NCBI RefSeq assembly: GCF_963676065.1
Contig: NZ_OY780933.1
Span: forward strand, 62,001 to 126,000
Source of the DNA: Maridesulfovibrio sp.
GTDB taxonomy: Bacteria > Desulfobacterota > Desulfovibrionia > Desulfovibrionales > Desulfovibrionaceae
Direction of reading: 5' to 3'
Length of the DNA: 64,000 bases
Position numbers and translations under genes: made by a program. Numbering within the stretch: position 1 is the stretch's first letter; every line of letters begins with the position of its first letter. The notes below the pieces were generated by a model. That model had not been told where the DNA came from and did no database searches. It saw only the letters and a list, made by a program, of their open reading frames with translations. Positions 1 to 8,849 of this stretch are shown one piece after another.

Positions 1-327
1 GAAAGCAAACCCAAGGCTCCAAAGTCCAAGCCGAAAAAAACACCTGACGCCCGGCCTGAAAAACTGAGCTACAAAGAGCAGCGGGAATTTGAATCCCTTG
101 AAGTGGAAATAGTGGAGCTTCCCGGCAAGATAGAAAAACTCGAAGCTGCAATCGAAGATATGCAAAACCGCATGGCCGATCCGGAATTCTACAAAAAATC
201 CGGTGAGGAAATGGCAGCCGCACAATCAGAACTTGAAGCCCTCGAAGCCGAACACGAAACCACCTTTGAACGCTGGGAAGAAGTGGAAGGGAAATTAGCC
301 GATTACAAAAAAAGAACCGGAAAGTAA
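1..327 (+). CDS. ABC-F family ATPase, C-terminal end (partial)
   Basis: The reading frame is open from base 1 to the stop at 325-327, so this is the 3' end of a gene that begins outside the window. The visible 108 residues start Lys/Pro-rich and continue into a charged coiled coil (LSYKEQREFE, then EIVELPGKIEKLEAAIEDMQ). This matches the C-terminal coiled-coil domain of Uup/EttA-type ABC-F proteins, soluble ATPases that act on the ribosome or on DNA. The ATPase domains are not in view, so the exact subfamily cannot be named. A similar coiled coil in another ABC protein is the main alternative. Confidence 0.75.
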   Translation, partial: ESKPKAPKSKPKKTPDARPEKLSYKEQREFESLEVEIVELPGKIEKLEAAIEDMQNRMADPEFYKKSGEEMAAAQSELEALEAEHETTFERWEEVEGKLADYKKRTGK

Positions 328-388
328 AAAATCATCAGAAAAGACACTTTACTTGCCATCATCAGCCTCCGGGCGTAAATAAAACGAC

Positions 389-1750
389 ATGAAATCCAAA
401 GCGACTTCTCCTTTCTGGGTGCCGATTTACGCATTCTTTGCCACTATTATGCTGGGCGGACTCCTGCTTAAGCTGGATATATGCCACCCGGGAAAGGAAC
501 TTTCATTTATTGATGCCATTTTCACTGCCACTTCAGCGGTCTGTGTTACAGGTCTGGCTGTATTGGATACAGGCACATTCTTCAGCCGTACCGGCCAAAG
601 TATTATTTTAGCGCTGATCCAACTGGGCGGACTCGGCATCATGACCTATGCGAGTCTTGTTATTTACCTGCTGGGCAAAAAAGTCAGTGCTTCAGACCGT
701 ATCGCGGTCAGCCAGACTTTAATTCACGACCCTTCATTTAATATAGGTAAATTCGTCGTCGGTGTGGTCACAGCGGTGCTGTCCATTGAAGGATTGGGCG
801 CCCTGCTGCTCAATCGATTGGACCCGGTGGGATTCTACTGGTTTTCGGCTGTTTTCCACTCCATATCGGCATTCTGCAATGCTGGTTTTTCCCTTTATTC
901 GGACAGTCTTACCACTTGGAAAAACAACCTTGGCGTCAATGCGGTTTTCATGACCCTGATTGTCATGGGCGGACTAGGTTTTTATGTTATGTCCGAGGTA
1001 TGGCAGAAGTTTATAAATCTTTTCCGCAAGCGTAAGACGAAGATGTCAGCCCATTTCATAAGCTGGCATACCCGCACGGTTCTGGAAACCAGCCTTTTCC
1101 TGATCATCGCCGGAGGGCTGGCTGTTTTTTTTGCAGAAAGCTTTAAGATACACATCGTGAAAGGTGCGGAGATCAATAAAATATCGGCTCTTTTTCAATC
1201 CGTGAGCTGCCGTACCGCAGGATTCAACACCGTAAATATTTCCGGGCTGACCAATATTTCCCTGCTGGTCATGATCGGATTGATGCTCATCGGCGGATCG
1301 CCGGGATCATGTGCAGGAGGGTTGAAGACAACTACTTTCCGTACATGGATCGGTTTTATCATCTCCAAGATCAAAGGCCATTCACAGGTCCGGGTGGGCT
1401 GGTATGCACTAACTAAGGAGAGCGTGAACCGCGCATTGACCCTTTTGACCCTCGCCAGTGTCATCCTCGGCTCGGCTATCATCCTGCTCAGTATAACCGA
1501 AGGAAGCCACCTGCCGCACATAGAAGCTCGCGGTCATTTCATTGAAATCACTTTCGAGGCAGTTTCAGCCTTCGCTACAGTGGGCCTTTCCACCGGGGTC
1601 ACGCCGGACTTGAGCGGTCCCGGAAAATCAATCATAATAATGTTGATGTTCGTGGGAAGGCTAGGCCCGGTCTGGCTCTTGACTGCAATCAACAGCTGGC
1701 AGAAGGAACCCCGCTACAGATTACCGGAAGATGACTTACCCTTGGGATAG
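389..1750 (+). CDS. TrkH/KtrB-type potassium uptake channel subunit
   Basis: A 453-residue integral membrane protein that conducts K+ inward (with H+ or Na+ in the Trk/Ktr family). Four pore loops with the selectivity-filter glycine are visible: TSAVCVTGL near residue 48, SAFCNAGFSL near 160, SCRTAGFNTV near 275 and SAFATVGLSTG near 392. The SPGSCAGGLKT stretch near residue 305 fits the third-repeat region of KtrB. The length is close to KtrB (about 450). The partner NAD-binding gating protein follows 162 bases downstream. No strong Shine-Dalgarno sequence precedes the ATG at 389. Confidence 0.93.
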   Translation: MKSKATSPFWVPIYAFFATIMLGGLLLKLDICHPGKELSFIDAIFTATSAVCVTGLAVLDTGTFFSRTGQSIILALIQLGGLGIMTYASLVIYLLGKKVSASDRIAVSQTLIHDPSFNIGKFVVGVVTAVLSIEGLGALLLNRLDPVGFYWFSAVFHSISAFCNAGFSLYSDSLTTWKNNLGVNAVFMTLIVMGGLGFYVMSEVWQKFINLFRKRKTKMSAHFISWHTRTVLETSLFLIIAGGLAVFFAESFKIHIVKGAEINKISALFQSVSCRTAGFNTVNISGLTNISLLVMIGLMLIGGSPGSCAGGLKTTTFRTWIGFIISKIKGHSQVRVGWYALTKESVNRALTLLTLASVILGSAIILLSITEGSHLPHIEARGHFIEITFEAVSAFATVGLSTGVTPDLSGPGKSIIIMLMFVGRLGPVWLLTAINSWQKEPRYRLPEDDLPLG

Positions 1751-1912
1751 CTTGAGGGTTGGTGTGTCTTTACAAAGCGTTTGCGAAAATAAAAATATTT
1801 AATTATTTCATCCAACAACTACGAAATAATTTGCATTTGAAAGCATCTTCATTAAATTCCTTGGCGAAAGCTTATTGAATTGTATTGAAGAAGGGCCCCC
1901 GGAGGCAGCAGT

Positions 1913-2569
1913 ATGTCAGGAAAGTCAATAGAAGTAGGCGTTATCGGTCTTGGAAAATTCGGTCTGGAATTGGCCTTGAACCTGCGCAGACTAGGAAATA
2001 ATGTCGTTGGAATTGATACCAGTGAAGAACGGGTCAAGGCTGCCAAGCCATACCTTGCACAGGTATTTCAAGCCGACGGAACCGATCAGCAGACACTGGA
2101 GCAGCTGAGCTTTCAGGATTTCAATTATGTTGTAGTCTCCACCGGTGACTCCATGGAAGCTAGCATTCTGGTCGTGCTTAATCTACAGGAAATCGGCGTC
2201 AATAAAATCTGGGTCAAGGCCATCAGCTCCGCACATCAGAAGGTGCTCAGCAGAATGGGTGTGGATTTTGTTGTTTTTCCCGAACATTTCGCGGCTAAAC
2301 AACTGGCCCACAAACTTTCCACCCCGGGCATGATCGATTACCTTTCCCTAGGTAACGATATTCTGATTAAGGAAAGAAATGCCGGAGACTGGGCAGGAAA
2401 AACACTCATTGATCTGGACCTGACCAATAACTATCACGCTCAGGTCGTCGCCATCCGCAAAAACGGTTCCGAAGAACTTAACTTTGTGCCAAAGGCTAAT
2501 GAACCGCTGGACGAAAGCGATGTACTGATTATGATCGGGACAAGGGAAAATCTGCTCAAGGTGCCTTAG
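1913..2569 (+). CDS. TrkA/KtrA-type regulatory subunit of potassium uptake
   Basis: A 218-residue cytoplasmic protein with an N-terminal Rossmann/RCK_N domain (GVIGLGKFGLELALNLRRLG, residues about 8-27, and acidic VGIDTSEE at the end of strand 2, as in NAD binding). It has a C-terminal RCK_C (TrkA_C) domain ending DVLIMIGTRENL. It gates the TrkH/KtrB channel in response to nucleotides. The start at 1913 is supported by GGAGG seven bases upstream. One RCK unit and about 220 residues fit KtrA rather than the doubled 450-residue TrkA of enterobacteria. Confidence 0.93.
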   Translation: MSGKSIEVGVIGLGKFGLELALNLRRLGNNVVGIDTSEERVKAAKPYLAQVFQADGTDQQTLEQLSFQDFNYVVVSTGDSMEASILVVLNLQEIGVNKIWVKAISSAHQKVLSRMGVDFVVFPEHFAAKQLAHKLSTPGMIDYLSLGNDILIKERNAGDWAGKTLIDLDLTNNYHAQVVAIRKNGSEELNFVPKANEPLDESDVLIMIGTRENLLKVP

Positions 2570-2572
2570 AAG

Positions 2573-3556
2573 CTACAAATCCCCATCCACATTGTAGAGT
2601 TCTTTTTCCATCTCCTTCAGCTGTATATCCTCCTCTTCAAGTGCAATCATGCGGTCCCTTATCTCGTGGGTCTTTTCGATGGCATCGTCAAGCTCCACCC
2701 CGGCTGCAATCTGCATCTTGCGCAATAGATTGAGGATATCACTACGCAGGGTTTTCCCGTTATTGCCGCCTCCCAGCTCACGAAGCATGCTTTCGTCATC
2801 CTCGGCCTTTTTGATCAGGTAATGGCAGAATTTATGCGCTTCCTGCACTCCACGGTTCTTTTCCAGACACATGGTCAGGTAGCGAAAACAATTTTCCCAG
2901 TCACCGGCCTCGTAGTGGGTGCGGGCAATGTTGAAATAAAGATTTTCATCGGTACTGTCGAGATCGACCCCGCGATTGTAATATTGAAGGGCTTCGCGAT
3001 ACATACCGTTCTTGCGCATAGAAATGCCGAAATCATTAAACATGTGTTTGTGCTCAGTTCTAAAGGCGGACTTGAGCTGCAGGACTTTTGCAAAGACCTC
3101 CTGCGCCCGTTCCACATCGCCCTTTTCAAGATAGGTCATGCCCAGCCCAAAAGTGGCGCGTACATTCCCCTCATCCACGGCCAACGCATCGGAATATTCC
3201 ATCTCTGCGCTGTAGAGCTCACCCTGTTCACGATGAACCTCGCCTCTTTTAAGCCGGAAATCCTGCTGCTCCATGGCCGGACGGACATGCTGCAGGTAGT
3301 AATCGGGCTCAAGGGCATAATATGCGGCAAATTCGCCATCGCTGACGACCTGCGGATCACCGCCGGGAATACGGTTTTCATTCAGAAGCAGTAATTCAAA
3401 GCGGTCATCATCAACCTTCGTGGCCAGCCAGTATCTTTTGCCCTTTATTTTATGCGATTCAGAACGTAGAGAAACAACCGTTACAAGGCTTGTTTCCTCT
3501 TCCTTTTCCTGATCGCCGGAAGGAGTATAATCAAATAAGGATGAGTCAGCGCCCAT
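2573..3556 (-). CDS. Tetratricopeptide-repeat protein
   Basis: A 327-residue soluble protein without a signal peptide. Several TPR units lie between residues about 100 and 230: GELYSAEMEYSDALAVDEG, ATFGLGMTYLEKGDVERAQE and YREALQYYNRGVDLDS. TPRs form a helical scaffold for protein partners. The N-terminal 90 residues look like a small beta domain of unknown type, and the C-terminal 80 are charged and helical. The ATG has GGAGG upstream. The gene ends 3 bases past the TrkA stop, in convergent orientation. No specific partner can be named. Confidence 0.8.
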   Translation of the reverse strand: MGADSSLFDYTPSGDQEKEEETSLVTVVSLRSESHKIKGKRYWLATKVDDDRFELLLLNENRIPGGDPQVVSDGEFAAYYALEPDYYLQHVRPAMEQQDFRLKRGEVHREQGELYSAEMEYSDALAVDEGNVRATFGLGMTYLEKGDVERAQEVFAKVLQLKSAFRTEHKHMFNDFGISMRKNGMYREALQYYNRGVDLDSTDENLYFNIARTHYEAGDWENCFRYLTMCLEKNRGVQEAHKFCHYLIKKAEDDESMLRELGGGNNGKTLRSDILNLLRKMQIAAGVELDDAIEKTHEIRDRMIALEEEDIQLKEMEKELYNVDGDL

Positions 3557-3700
3557 TGTTCAGCCTCCAAAAAACCTGGTTAAACCCCTCACACATATTT
3601 TATCGGCACTTTCAACCTTCCGGTATAGATTGCCGCCACCCGAAAAATGAATCTTACTACATCTGGAACTTCAAAAAGAAATTGGCTACTCTGCTGCGTG

Positions 3701-4504
3701 ATGAAAACACACCGCTTAATTTTATTCTTCATATGCGCCCTTTTTATTTTGCACTTTTTCGGGCTAAAAAGCTATGCCCGTGAAAATGGAACCGCTCCGA
3801 CCATAAAGTGCAAAATGATAAACCATTTTCCACATGATGATCAGGCCTTTACGCAAGGATTTATATATCACGACGGCTACTTATACGAAAGTACGGGTAA
3901 ACGCGGACGTTCTTCACTGCGCAAGGTGGAACTGGAAAACGGCAAGGTACGTACACTGATAAAAAATGATAAAAACATATTCAGCGAAGGGATCTGTTAC
4001 AGGAACAATAAAATCTATCAACTTACATGGCGCTCGGGTAAATGTTATATATATGATGCCGCATCCCTTGCCCGCAAAAGAATCTTCCAATACAAGGGGC
4101 AGGGATGGGGCCTGACCGCTGATGATAACTTCATCTATCAAAGCAACGGATCTTCGGAGATTACCTTCAGGGACCCTTACGATTTTGCGCGTATAAAAAG
4201 ACTGCGGGTAACGGACGGCCTCGCCAATATCCAAAGACTAAACGAACTTGAACTCATAAACGGACTGATTTTCAGCAATATCTGGAAAGAGGACCGCATA
4301 GCGGCCATTGATCCCCAAACCGGCAAAGTAAAATTCTGGCTGGATATATCTTCATTGCGCCCCCTCGCCGGGAAAAAAGCCGAAGCCGCCAACGGCATTG
4401 CATGGGACGGTGCAGGGAAACATTTTTTCGTGACCGGGAAATTCTGGAATAAGGTTTTTGAAATTGAACTACCAAAACTTGAACACAAGCCCTCTTCAAA
4501 CTGA
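3701..4504 (+). CDS. Glutaminyl-peptide cyclotransferase (glutamine cyclotransferase family), exported
   Basis: The protein matches the plant/bacterial glutamine cyclotransferase family, a five-bladed beta-propeller that converts N-terminal Gln to pyroglutamate. Family signatures include HDDQAFTQGFIYHDGYLYES, ELENGKV, GKCYIYD, GWGLTADDN, LNELELINGLIFSNIW and AANGIAWD. I chose the ATG at 3701 because it gives a clean signal peptide (MKTHRLILFFICALFILHFF, cleavage near SYA-RE). The frame is open upstream to an ATG at 3647, but that adds 18 polar residues. Neither start has a good ribosome site. The protein should be periplasmic. The next gene starts within or right after its 3' end, so the two may be cotranscribed. 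Confidence 0.82.
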   Translation: MKTHRLILFFICALFILHFFGLKSYARENGTAPTIKCKMINHFPHDDQAFTQGFIYHDGYLYESTGKRGRSSLRKVELENGKVRTLIKNDKNIFSEGICYRNNKIYQLTWRSGKCYIYDAASLARKRIFQYKGQGWGLTADDNFIYQSNGSSEITFRDPYDFARIKRLRVTDGLANIQRLNELELINGLIFSNIWKEDRIAAIDPQTGKVKFWLDISSLRPLAGKKAEAANGIAWDGAGKHFFVTGKFWNKVFEIELPKLEHKPSSN

Positions 4505-7500
4505 CCAGGTGACCATTTCTCTGGGCATCTGTGCCGGGGCGTCTACTGTCAGCATAGTCCTGACTGATAACGTTGACGGGAAAATTGAAGTCCTGAAATC
4601 AATTTCACTGAACCACGAAGGCAACCCCGCGCAAGCCGTTATCAAAGGTCTTCAGGAACTCAAACTGCCTAAAAATACCCCCGCGGCGGTAACCGGACGT
4701 AAGTTCCGGCACTTACTGGACCTGCCCACCCTATCTGAACCGCTGGCACTTGAAACCGCGCTCAAACATGAAAACTTCGTTAAAGACGGCTACCGTACCG
4801 TGCTCAGCGCAGGTGGGGAAACTTTTATGGCCTACCTGATCGACAGTGCAGGTAAAGTGGAAACCGTACATACCGGTAATAAATGCGCATCCGGCACGGG
4901 AGAATTTCTAGCCCAGCAGCTTGGCCGCATGGGTCTGACTCTCGATGATATGTCCACCATGCAGGAATGCGAAGCTCACAAGGTTTCAGGCCGGTGTTCC
5001 GTGTTCTGCAAAAGCGACTGCACTCACGCGCTTAACAAAGGAGTACCCAAAGAAGCCGTCGTCGCAGGACTGGCCCGCATGATGAGCGCCAAATGTATGG
5101 AACTGCTGCGCAAATTACCGGCGGAAAAAGTAGCCCTGATAGGTAATTGTTCGCAGAATAAATTTATGGTCACGGAGCTGCGCCGGGAAATTCCGCAGCT
5201 GCTTATGCCGCAGCACGGTCATTGCTTTGAAGCGCTGGGAGCTGCAATATGGGCGGCTGAAAACGGAAGCTGCCTACCACAGGATATCGAGACTGTTATT
5301 CGTAAGGGCGACACGGCATTTACATTTTTACCACCGCTTGAAAATTATATCGATTCCGTAAAGTTTCACGAGAGCACGCAAGCTGAATACATTCCCGGAA
5401 ACAGGCTGGCCCTCGGTCTTGATGTAGGCTCGACAACTACCAAAGGAGTCCTTTTGGATTTGGAGCGGACCGAAATTGTCGCATCCTGCTATCTACGCAC
5501 GGACGGTGATCCTATCGGAGCTTCACGCCGGGTTTATACCGAACTGGCCGAGCAGGTCCCTGCCGGAACCGTGGCCGAAATAATGGGCGTGACCGGATCA
5601 GGACGCAATATCGCAGGATTACATGCTGGTACGGACGGCATCATCAACGAAATTACCGCTCACGCCACTGCCGCAGTACATTATGATCCACAGGTGGATA
5701 CAATTTTCGAAATCGGCGGTCAGGACGCCAAATATACATGGCTGAAAAATTCCGTTCCCTGTGACTACGCCATGAACGAAGCATGCAGCGCCGGAACCGG
5801 ATCATTTCTGGAAGAAAGCGCCAAGGAAACGCTGGGCATCGATGTAACCGACATAGCCGCTGTTGCCTTCAAAGGTTGTAATCCTCCGAACTTCAACGAC
5901 CAGTGCGCGGCCTTTATCGGTTCGGACCTTAAGCTGGCGGCGCAGGAAGGGGTTCCGCTTGAGGATATGGTTGCGGGATTAGTCTATTCCATCTGCATCA
6001 ACTACTCCAACCGGGTTAAAGGCAACCGCGCAGTAGGACAGAAAATTTTCATGCAGGGCGGCGTCTGCTACAACAAAGCCGTGCCCGCCGCCATGGCCGC
6101 ACTGACCGGCAAAGAGATAATCGTTCCGCCCCATCCGGGACTCACCGGGGCCTTCGGGGTCGCTCTTGAAGCCGCAAAACGTGCCGAACTGGGAACAATA
6201 GGAAAAGGCAGCTACAACCCGGCTGAACTGGCGCAGCGCGAAGTCACGTACAAATCTCCCTTTACCTGCAACGGGGCCGGGAGAGAATGCGATCTCGGAT
6301 GCACAATTGCCCGCATAGAAGTACAAGGTAAGATCTTTCCGTTCGGAGGCATCTGCAATCGCTTTGATAATTCCAAAATCGCCAAGAAAACAGAAACCGC
6401 TGAAGATCTGGTTCTCTGGCGGGAGAAGCGTGTTTTCCGCGATCTTAATGAACCGGAGGAAGGCCGGCCAGTAATCGGCATGAACCGTTCATTGCTCATG
6501 AATACATGGTTTCCGCTCTTCAATACTTTTTTCACGGAAATGGGCTTCGGGGTCAGGCTGCCGGAAAAAGTGGACCCGGACGCAATAGGTCAAAAAGGCG
6601 CCCCCTTCTGCCATCCTGTGGAACTTGCCCACGGCGGACTAGGCGAACTTCTCAAGCTGGAAACCGATCATATTTTCCTGCCCCACCTGCGCTCCATGCC
6701 ACTCAAAACCGGGGACCGCTCCTGCACCTGCGTGTTGGTTCAGGGAGAACCATACTACCTGAAATCAGCATTCCCGGAACTGGAAAAACGCTCCCTGCTG
6801 ACTCCGGTCATCCATATGCAGGCCGGAAAACAATTATTACGCAAAGCCCTGCTCCAGACGGCATCCGAGCTGAAGGTGGACAAAGAACGGGCCGCAAAGG
6901 CGTATGAGGCAGCCATTGCCGCGCAAAAAACATTCTTCGCCGACCTGCAAAGCAAAGGCGAAAAATTTATAGCCGGACTGGGTGAAAAAAAAGGGATGGT
7001 CCTTTTTGGAAGGCCCTACAATGCATTCAGTTCATGGGCCAATAAATCAATCCCCGCCAAGTTCGCAACACGCGGCGTGGAAATAATCCCCTGTGATATG
7101 CTGCCCCGCAGCGGTAAATGTTCAAAAGATCTGAACATGTACTGGGCAACAGGGGAACAGATCATGGACAGTGCCGCTCTAGTAGCGGAAAACCCTGATC
7201 TTTTCGGAACCTACATCACCAATTTTTCCTGCGGGCCGGACTCCTTTCTGCTCGGTTATTTCCGTAAGGCCATGGGCCGAAAGCCCTCGCTGACCCTTGA
7301 GCTGGACAGTCATACCGCCGATGCCGGAATCGAAACACGTATTGAAGCCTTTCTCGATATAGTTGACGGATTCAGCCGTCTTGGACAATCAGAAGAAAAG
7401 ACGATTTCCTTCCATCCCGCACGCAGCGAAGTACGGGACGGAGTGACCGGAATTACCGATTCCGAAGGTAAATGGCATGCGGTTAATGATCCGAAAGTCA

Positions 7501-8714
7501 CCCTGCTGATTCCAAGCCTCGGCGAGATCAGCACCGATTTTCTAGCCGCATCCATGCAGCGCGATAACATCCGTTACAAGGTACTCGGCCATGCAAGCGA
7601 AGCCGCCTTGAAAATGGGCCGCAATAATTCATCATGCAAGGAATGCCTGCCACTGCAATTGACCGCGGGAGCGTTGCTGGAATATCTGAACAACCGGCCT
7701 GAAGGCGAACTGGCCCTTTTTCTAATGCCCAAGGCCAAAGGGCCATGCCGTTTCGGTCAGTATTCAGTATTCATGAATGACCTTATCGAGCGGATGGAAA
7801 TCCCCGATCTAGCCATATTCGCGCCCAGCTCCACAGACGGATACGGCGGACTTAGCACATCGGTAACCCTCGGCATGTGGCAGGGTATCGTAACAGGATC
7901 GATACTTGAGGATATTCACGCCGTGATTTCCACCGCGGCTGAAAACAAAGACTCAGCACTAAAACTTTTCCGGGAAGTACGAGAAGAATTATTAGACGCA
8001 ATGTCCAGCTGGAAAAAATTTTCCAAAGCCCTGCAAAAAGCGGCCGAAGACCTTTCCTTCATCAAACTGGAAAAACCGGCACACGATTATCCGGTAATCT
8101 CACTGCTGGGAGAAATATACGTGCGCCACGATCCATTGGCCCGCCGCAACCTACCGGAAAAACTTACCGAACAGGGATTCATTGTCCGTGTGGCACCGGT
8201 GCTGGAATGGATGAAATACACCGACTGGCTGAACCGCAACAACATAGAAGGTAGAGCCGGCCTGAAAACCATGATCACGCAGGGAGTGAAATCCTATTTT
8301 GAACGGCGCATCCGGCATATACTCGCAAAAAGCGGCCTTCTTTTTTATCCCGGACCGGACGTACGCAAAGTGGTCAAGCACGGTAAAAAGCATATCTCCG
8401 AACAGCTTACCGGAGAAGCTATCCTCACTGTGGGAGCATCTCTGCACGAAATAATGTCCCCTTCCTGCGGAGTTATATCCATCGGTCCGTTCGGGTGCAT
8501 GCCCTCACGAGTTGCCGAAGCTGTGCTCAGTGAAAAATTCCGGGCCTCTTCGGCAGGTCCCAAAGCGACTTCCATACTTGATGCAGATTCTCGACTGCCC
8601 TTTCTTGCCATTGAAACTGACGGCAATCCTTTTCCACAACTTATCGAAGCCCGGCTGGAAGCATTCTGCCTGCAGGCCAAACGACTGCACAGACAGACAC
8701 GCGAAAGGGCATAA
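4458..8714 (+). CDS. Acyl-CoA dehydratase activase / dehydratase-like fusion (BadF/HgdC family plus DUF2229), 1418 residues
   Basis: Two ASKHA-fold activase modules in tandem: residues about 20-275 (with CASGTGEFLAQQL) and 316-580 (LALGLDVGSTTTKG; then EIGGQDAKY and ACSAGTGSF). They are followed by a DUF2229 domain (about 670-900) and a C-terminal domain related to the HgdB/FldB dehydratase subunits. Activases of this family hold a [4Fe-4S] cluster between protomers and use ATP to drive an electron into a 2-hydroxyacyl-CoA dehydratase or benzoyl-CoA reductase. Here activator and acceptor seem fused. Cysteines suited to Fe-S ligation recur (GRCSVFCKSDC, CNGAGRECDLGC). The TTG at 4458 has AAGG upstream but overlaps the previous gene by 47 bases. 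A GTG at 4509, just after that stop, is an alternative. Substrate unknown. Confidence 0.85.
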   Translation: MKLNYQNLNTSPLQTDQVTISLGICAGASTVSIVLTDNVDGKIEVLKSISLNHEGNPAQAVIKGLQELKLPKNTPAAVTGRKFRHLLDLPTLSEPLALETALKHENFVKDGYRTVLSAGGETFMAYLIDSAGKVETVHTGNKCASGTGEFLAQQLGRMGLTLDDMSTMQECEAHKVSGRCSVFCKSDCTHALNKGVPKEAVVAGLARMMSAKCMELLRKLPAEKVALIGNCSQNKFMVTELRREIPQLLMPQHGHCFEALGAAIWAAENGSCLPQDIETVIRKGDTAFTFLPPLENYIDSVKFHESTQAEYIPGNRLALGLDVGSTTTKGVLLDLERTEIVASCYLRTDGDPIGASRRVYTELAEQVPAGTVAEIMGVTGSGRNIAGLHAGTDGIINEITAHATAAVHYDPQVDTIFEIGGQDAKYTWLKNSVPCDYAMNEACSAGTGSFLEESAKETLGIDVTDIAAVAFKGCNPPNFNDQCAAFIGSDLKLAAQEGVPLEDMVAGLVYSICINYSNRVKGNRAVGQKIFMQGGVCYNKAVPAAMAALTGKEIIVPPHPGLTGAFGVALEAAKRAELGTIGKGSYNPAELAQREVTYKSPFTCNGAGRECDLGCTIARIEVQGKIFPFGGICNRFDNSKIAKKTETAEDLVLWREKRVFRDLNEPEEGRPVIGMNRSLLMNTWFPLFNTFFTEMGFGVRLPEKVDPDAIGQKGAPFCHPVELAHGGLGELLKLETDHIFLPHLRSMPLKTGDRSCTCVLVQGEPYYLKSAFPELEKRSLLTPVIHMQAGKQLLRKALLQTASELKVDKERAAKAYEAAIAAQKTFFADLQSKGEKFIAGLGEKKGMVLFGRPYNAFSSWANKSIPAKFATRGVEIIPCDMLPRSGKCSKDLNMYWATGEQIMDSAALVAENPDLFGTYITNFSCGPDSFLLGYFRKAMGRKPSLTLELDSHTADAGIETRIEAFLDIVDGFSRLGQSEEKTISFHPARSEVRDGVTGITDSEGKWHAVNDPKVTLLIPSLGEISTDFLAASMQRDNIRYKVLGHASEAALKMGRNNSSCKECLPLQLTAGALLEYLNNRPEGELALFLMPKAKGPCRFGQYSVFMNDLIERMEIPDLAIFAPSSTDGYGGLSTSVTLGMWQGIVTGSILEDIHAVISTAAENKDSALKLFREVREELLDAMSSWKKFSKALQKAAEDLSFIKLEKPAHDYPVISLLGEIYVRHDPLARRNLPEKLTEQGFIVRVAPVLEWMKYTDWLNRNNIEGRAGLKTMITQGVKSYFERRIRHILAKSGLLFYPGPDVRKVVKHGKKHISEQLTGEAILTVGASLHEIMSPSCGVISIGPFGCMPSRVAEAVLSEKFRASSAGPKATSILDADSRLPFLAIETDGNPFPQLIEARLEAFCLQAKRLHRQTRERA

Positions 8715-8793
8715 CGTTGTAACTCTAAGTTATAATTATCTTATTAATAACCATTATATTTTCTAAAAACACACTATATGGCTTGATATAGCT

Positions 8794-8812
8794 TATACTA
8801 TCGTGATATCAC
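8794..8812 (+). promoter_or_regulatory. Possible -10 box and palindrome before the protease lipoprotein gene
   Basis: TATACT at 8794-8799 resembles a -10 element. It is followed at 8803-8812 by the perfect palindrome GTGATATCAC, a possible operator. The region is AT-rich (8715-8849). No good -35 is visible at the proper distance, so this is tentative. Confidence 0.25.
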
Positions 8813-8849
8813 CTCTCTGGATTTTTAATCATACATTATCGGGGTAAGG

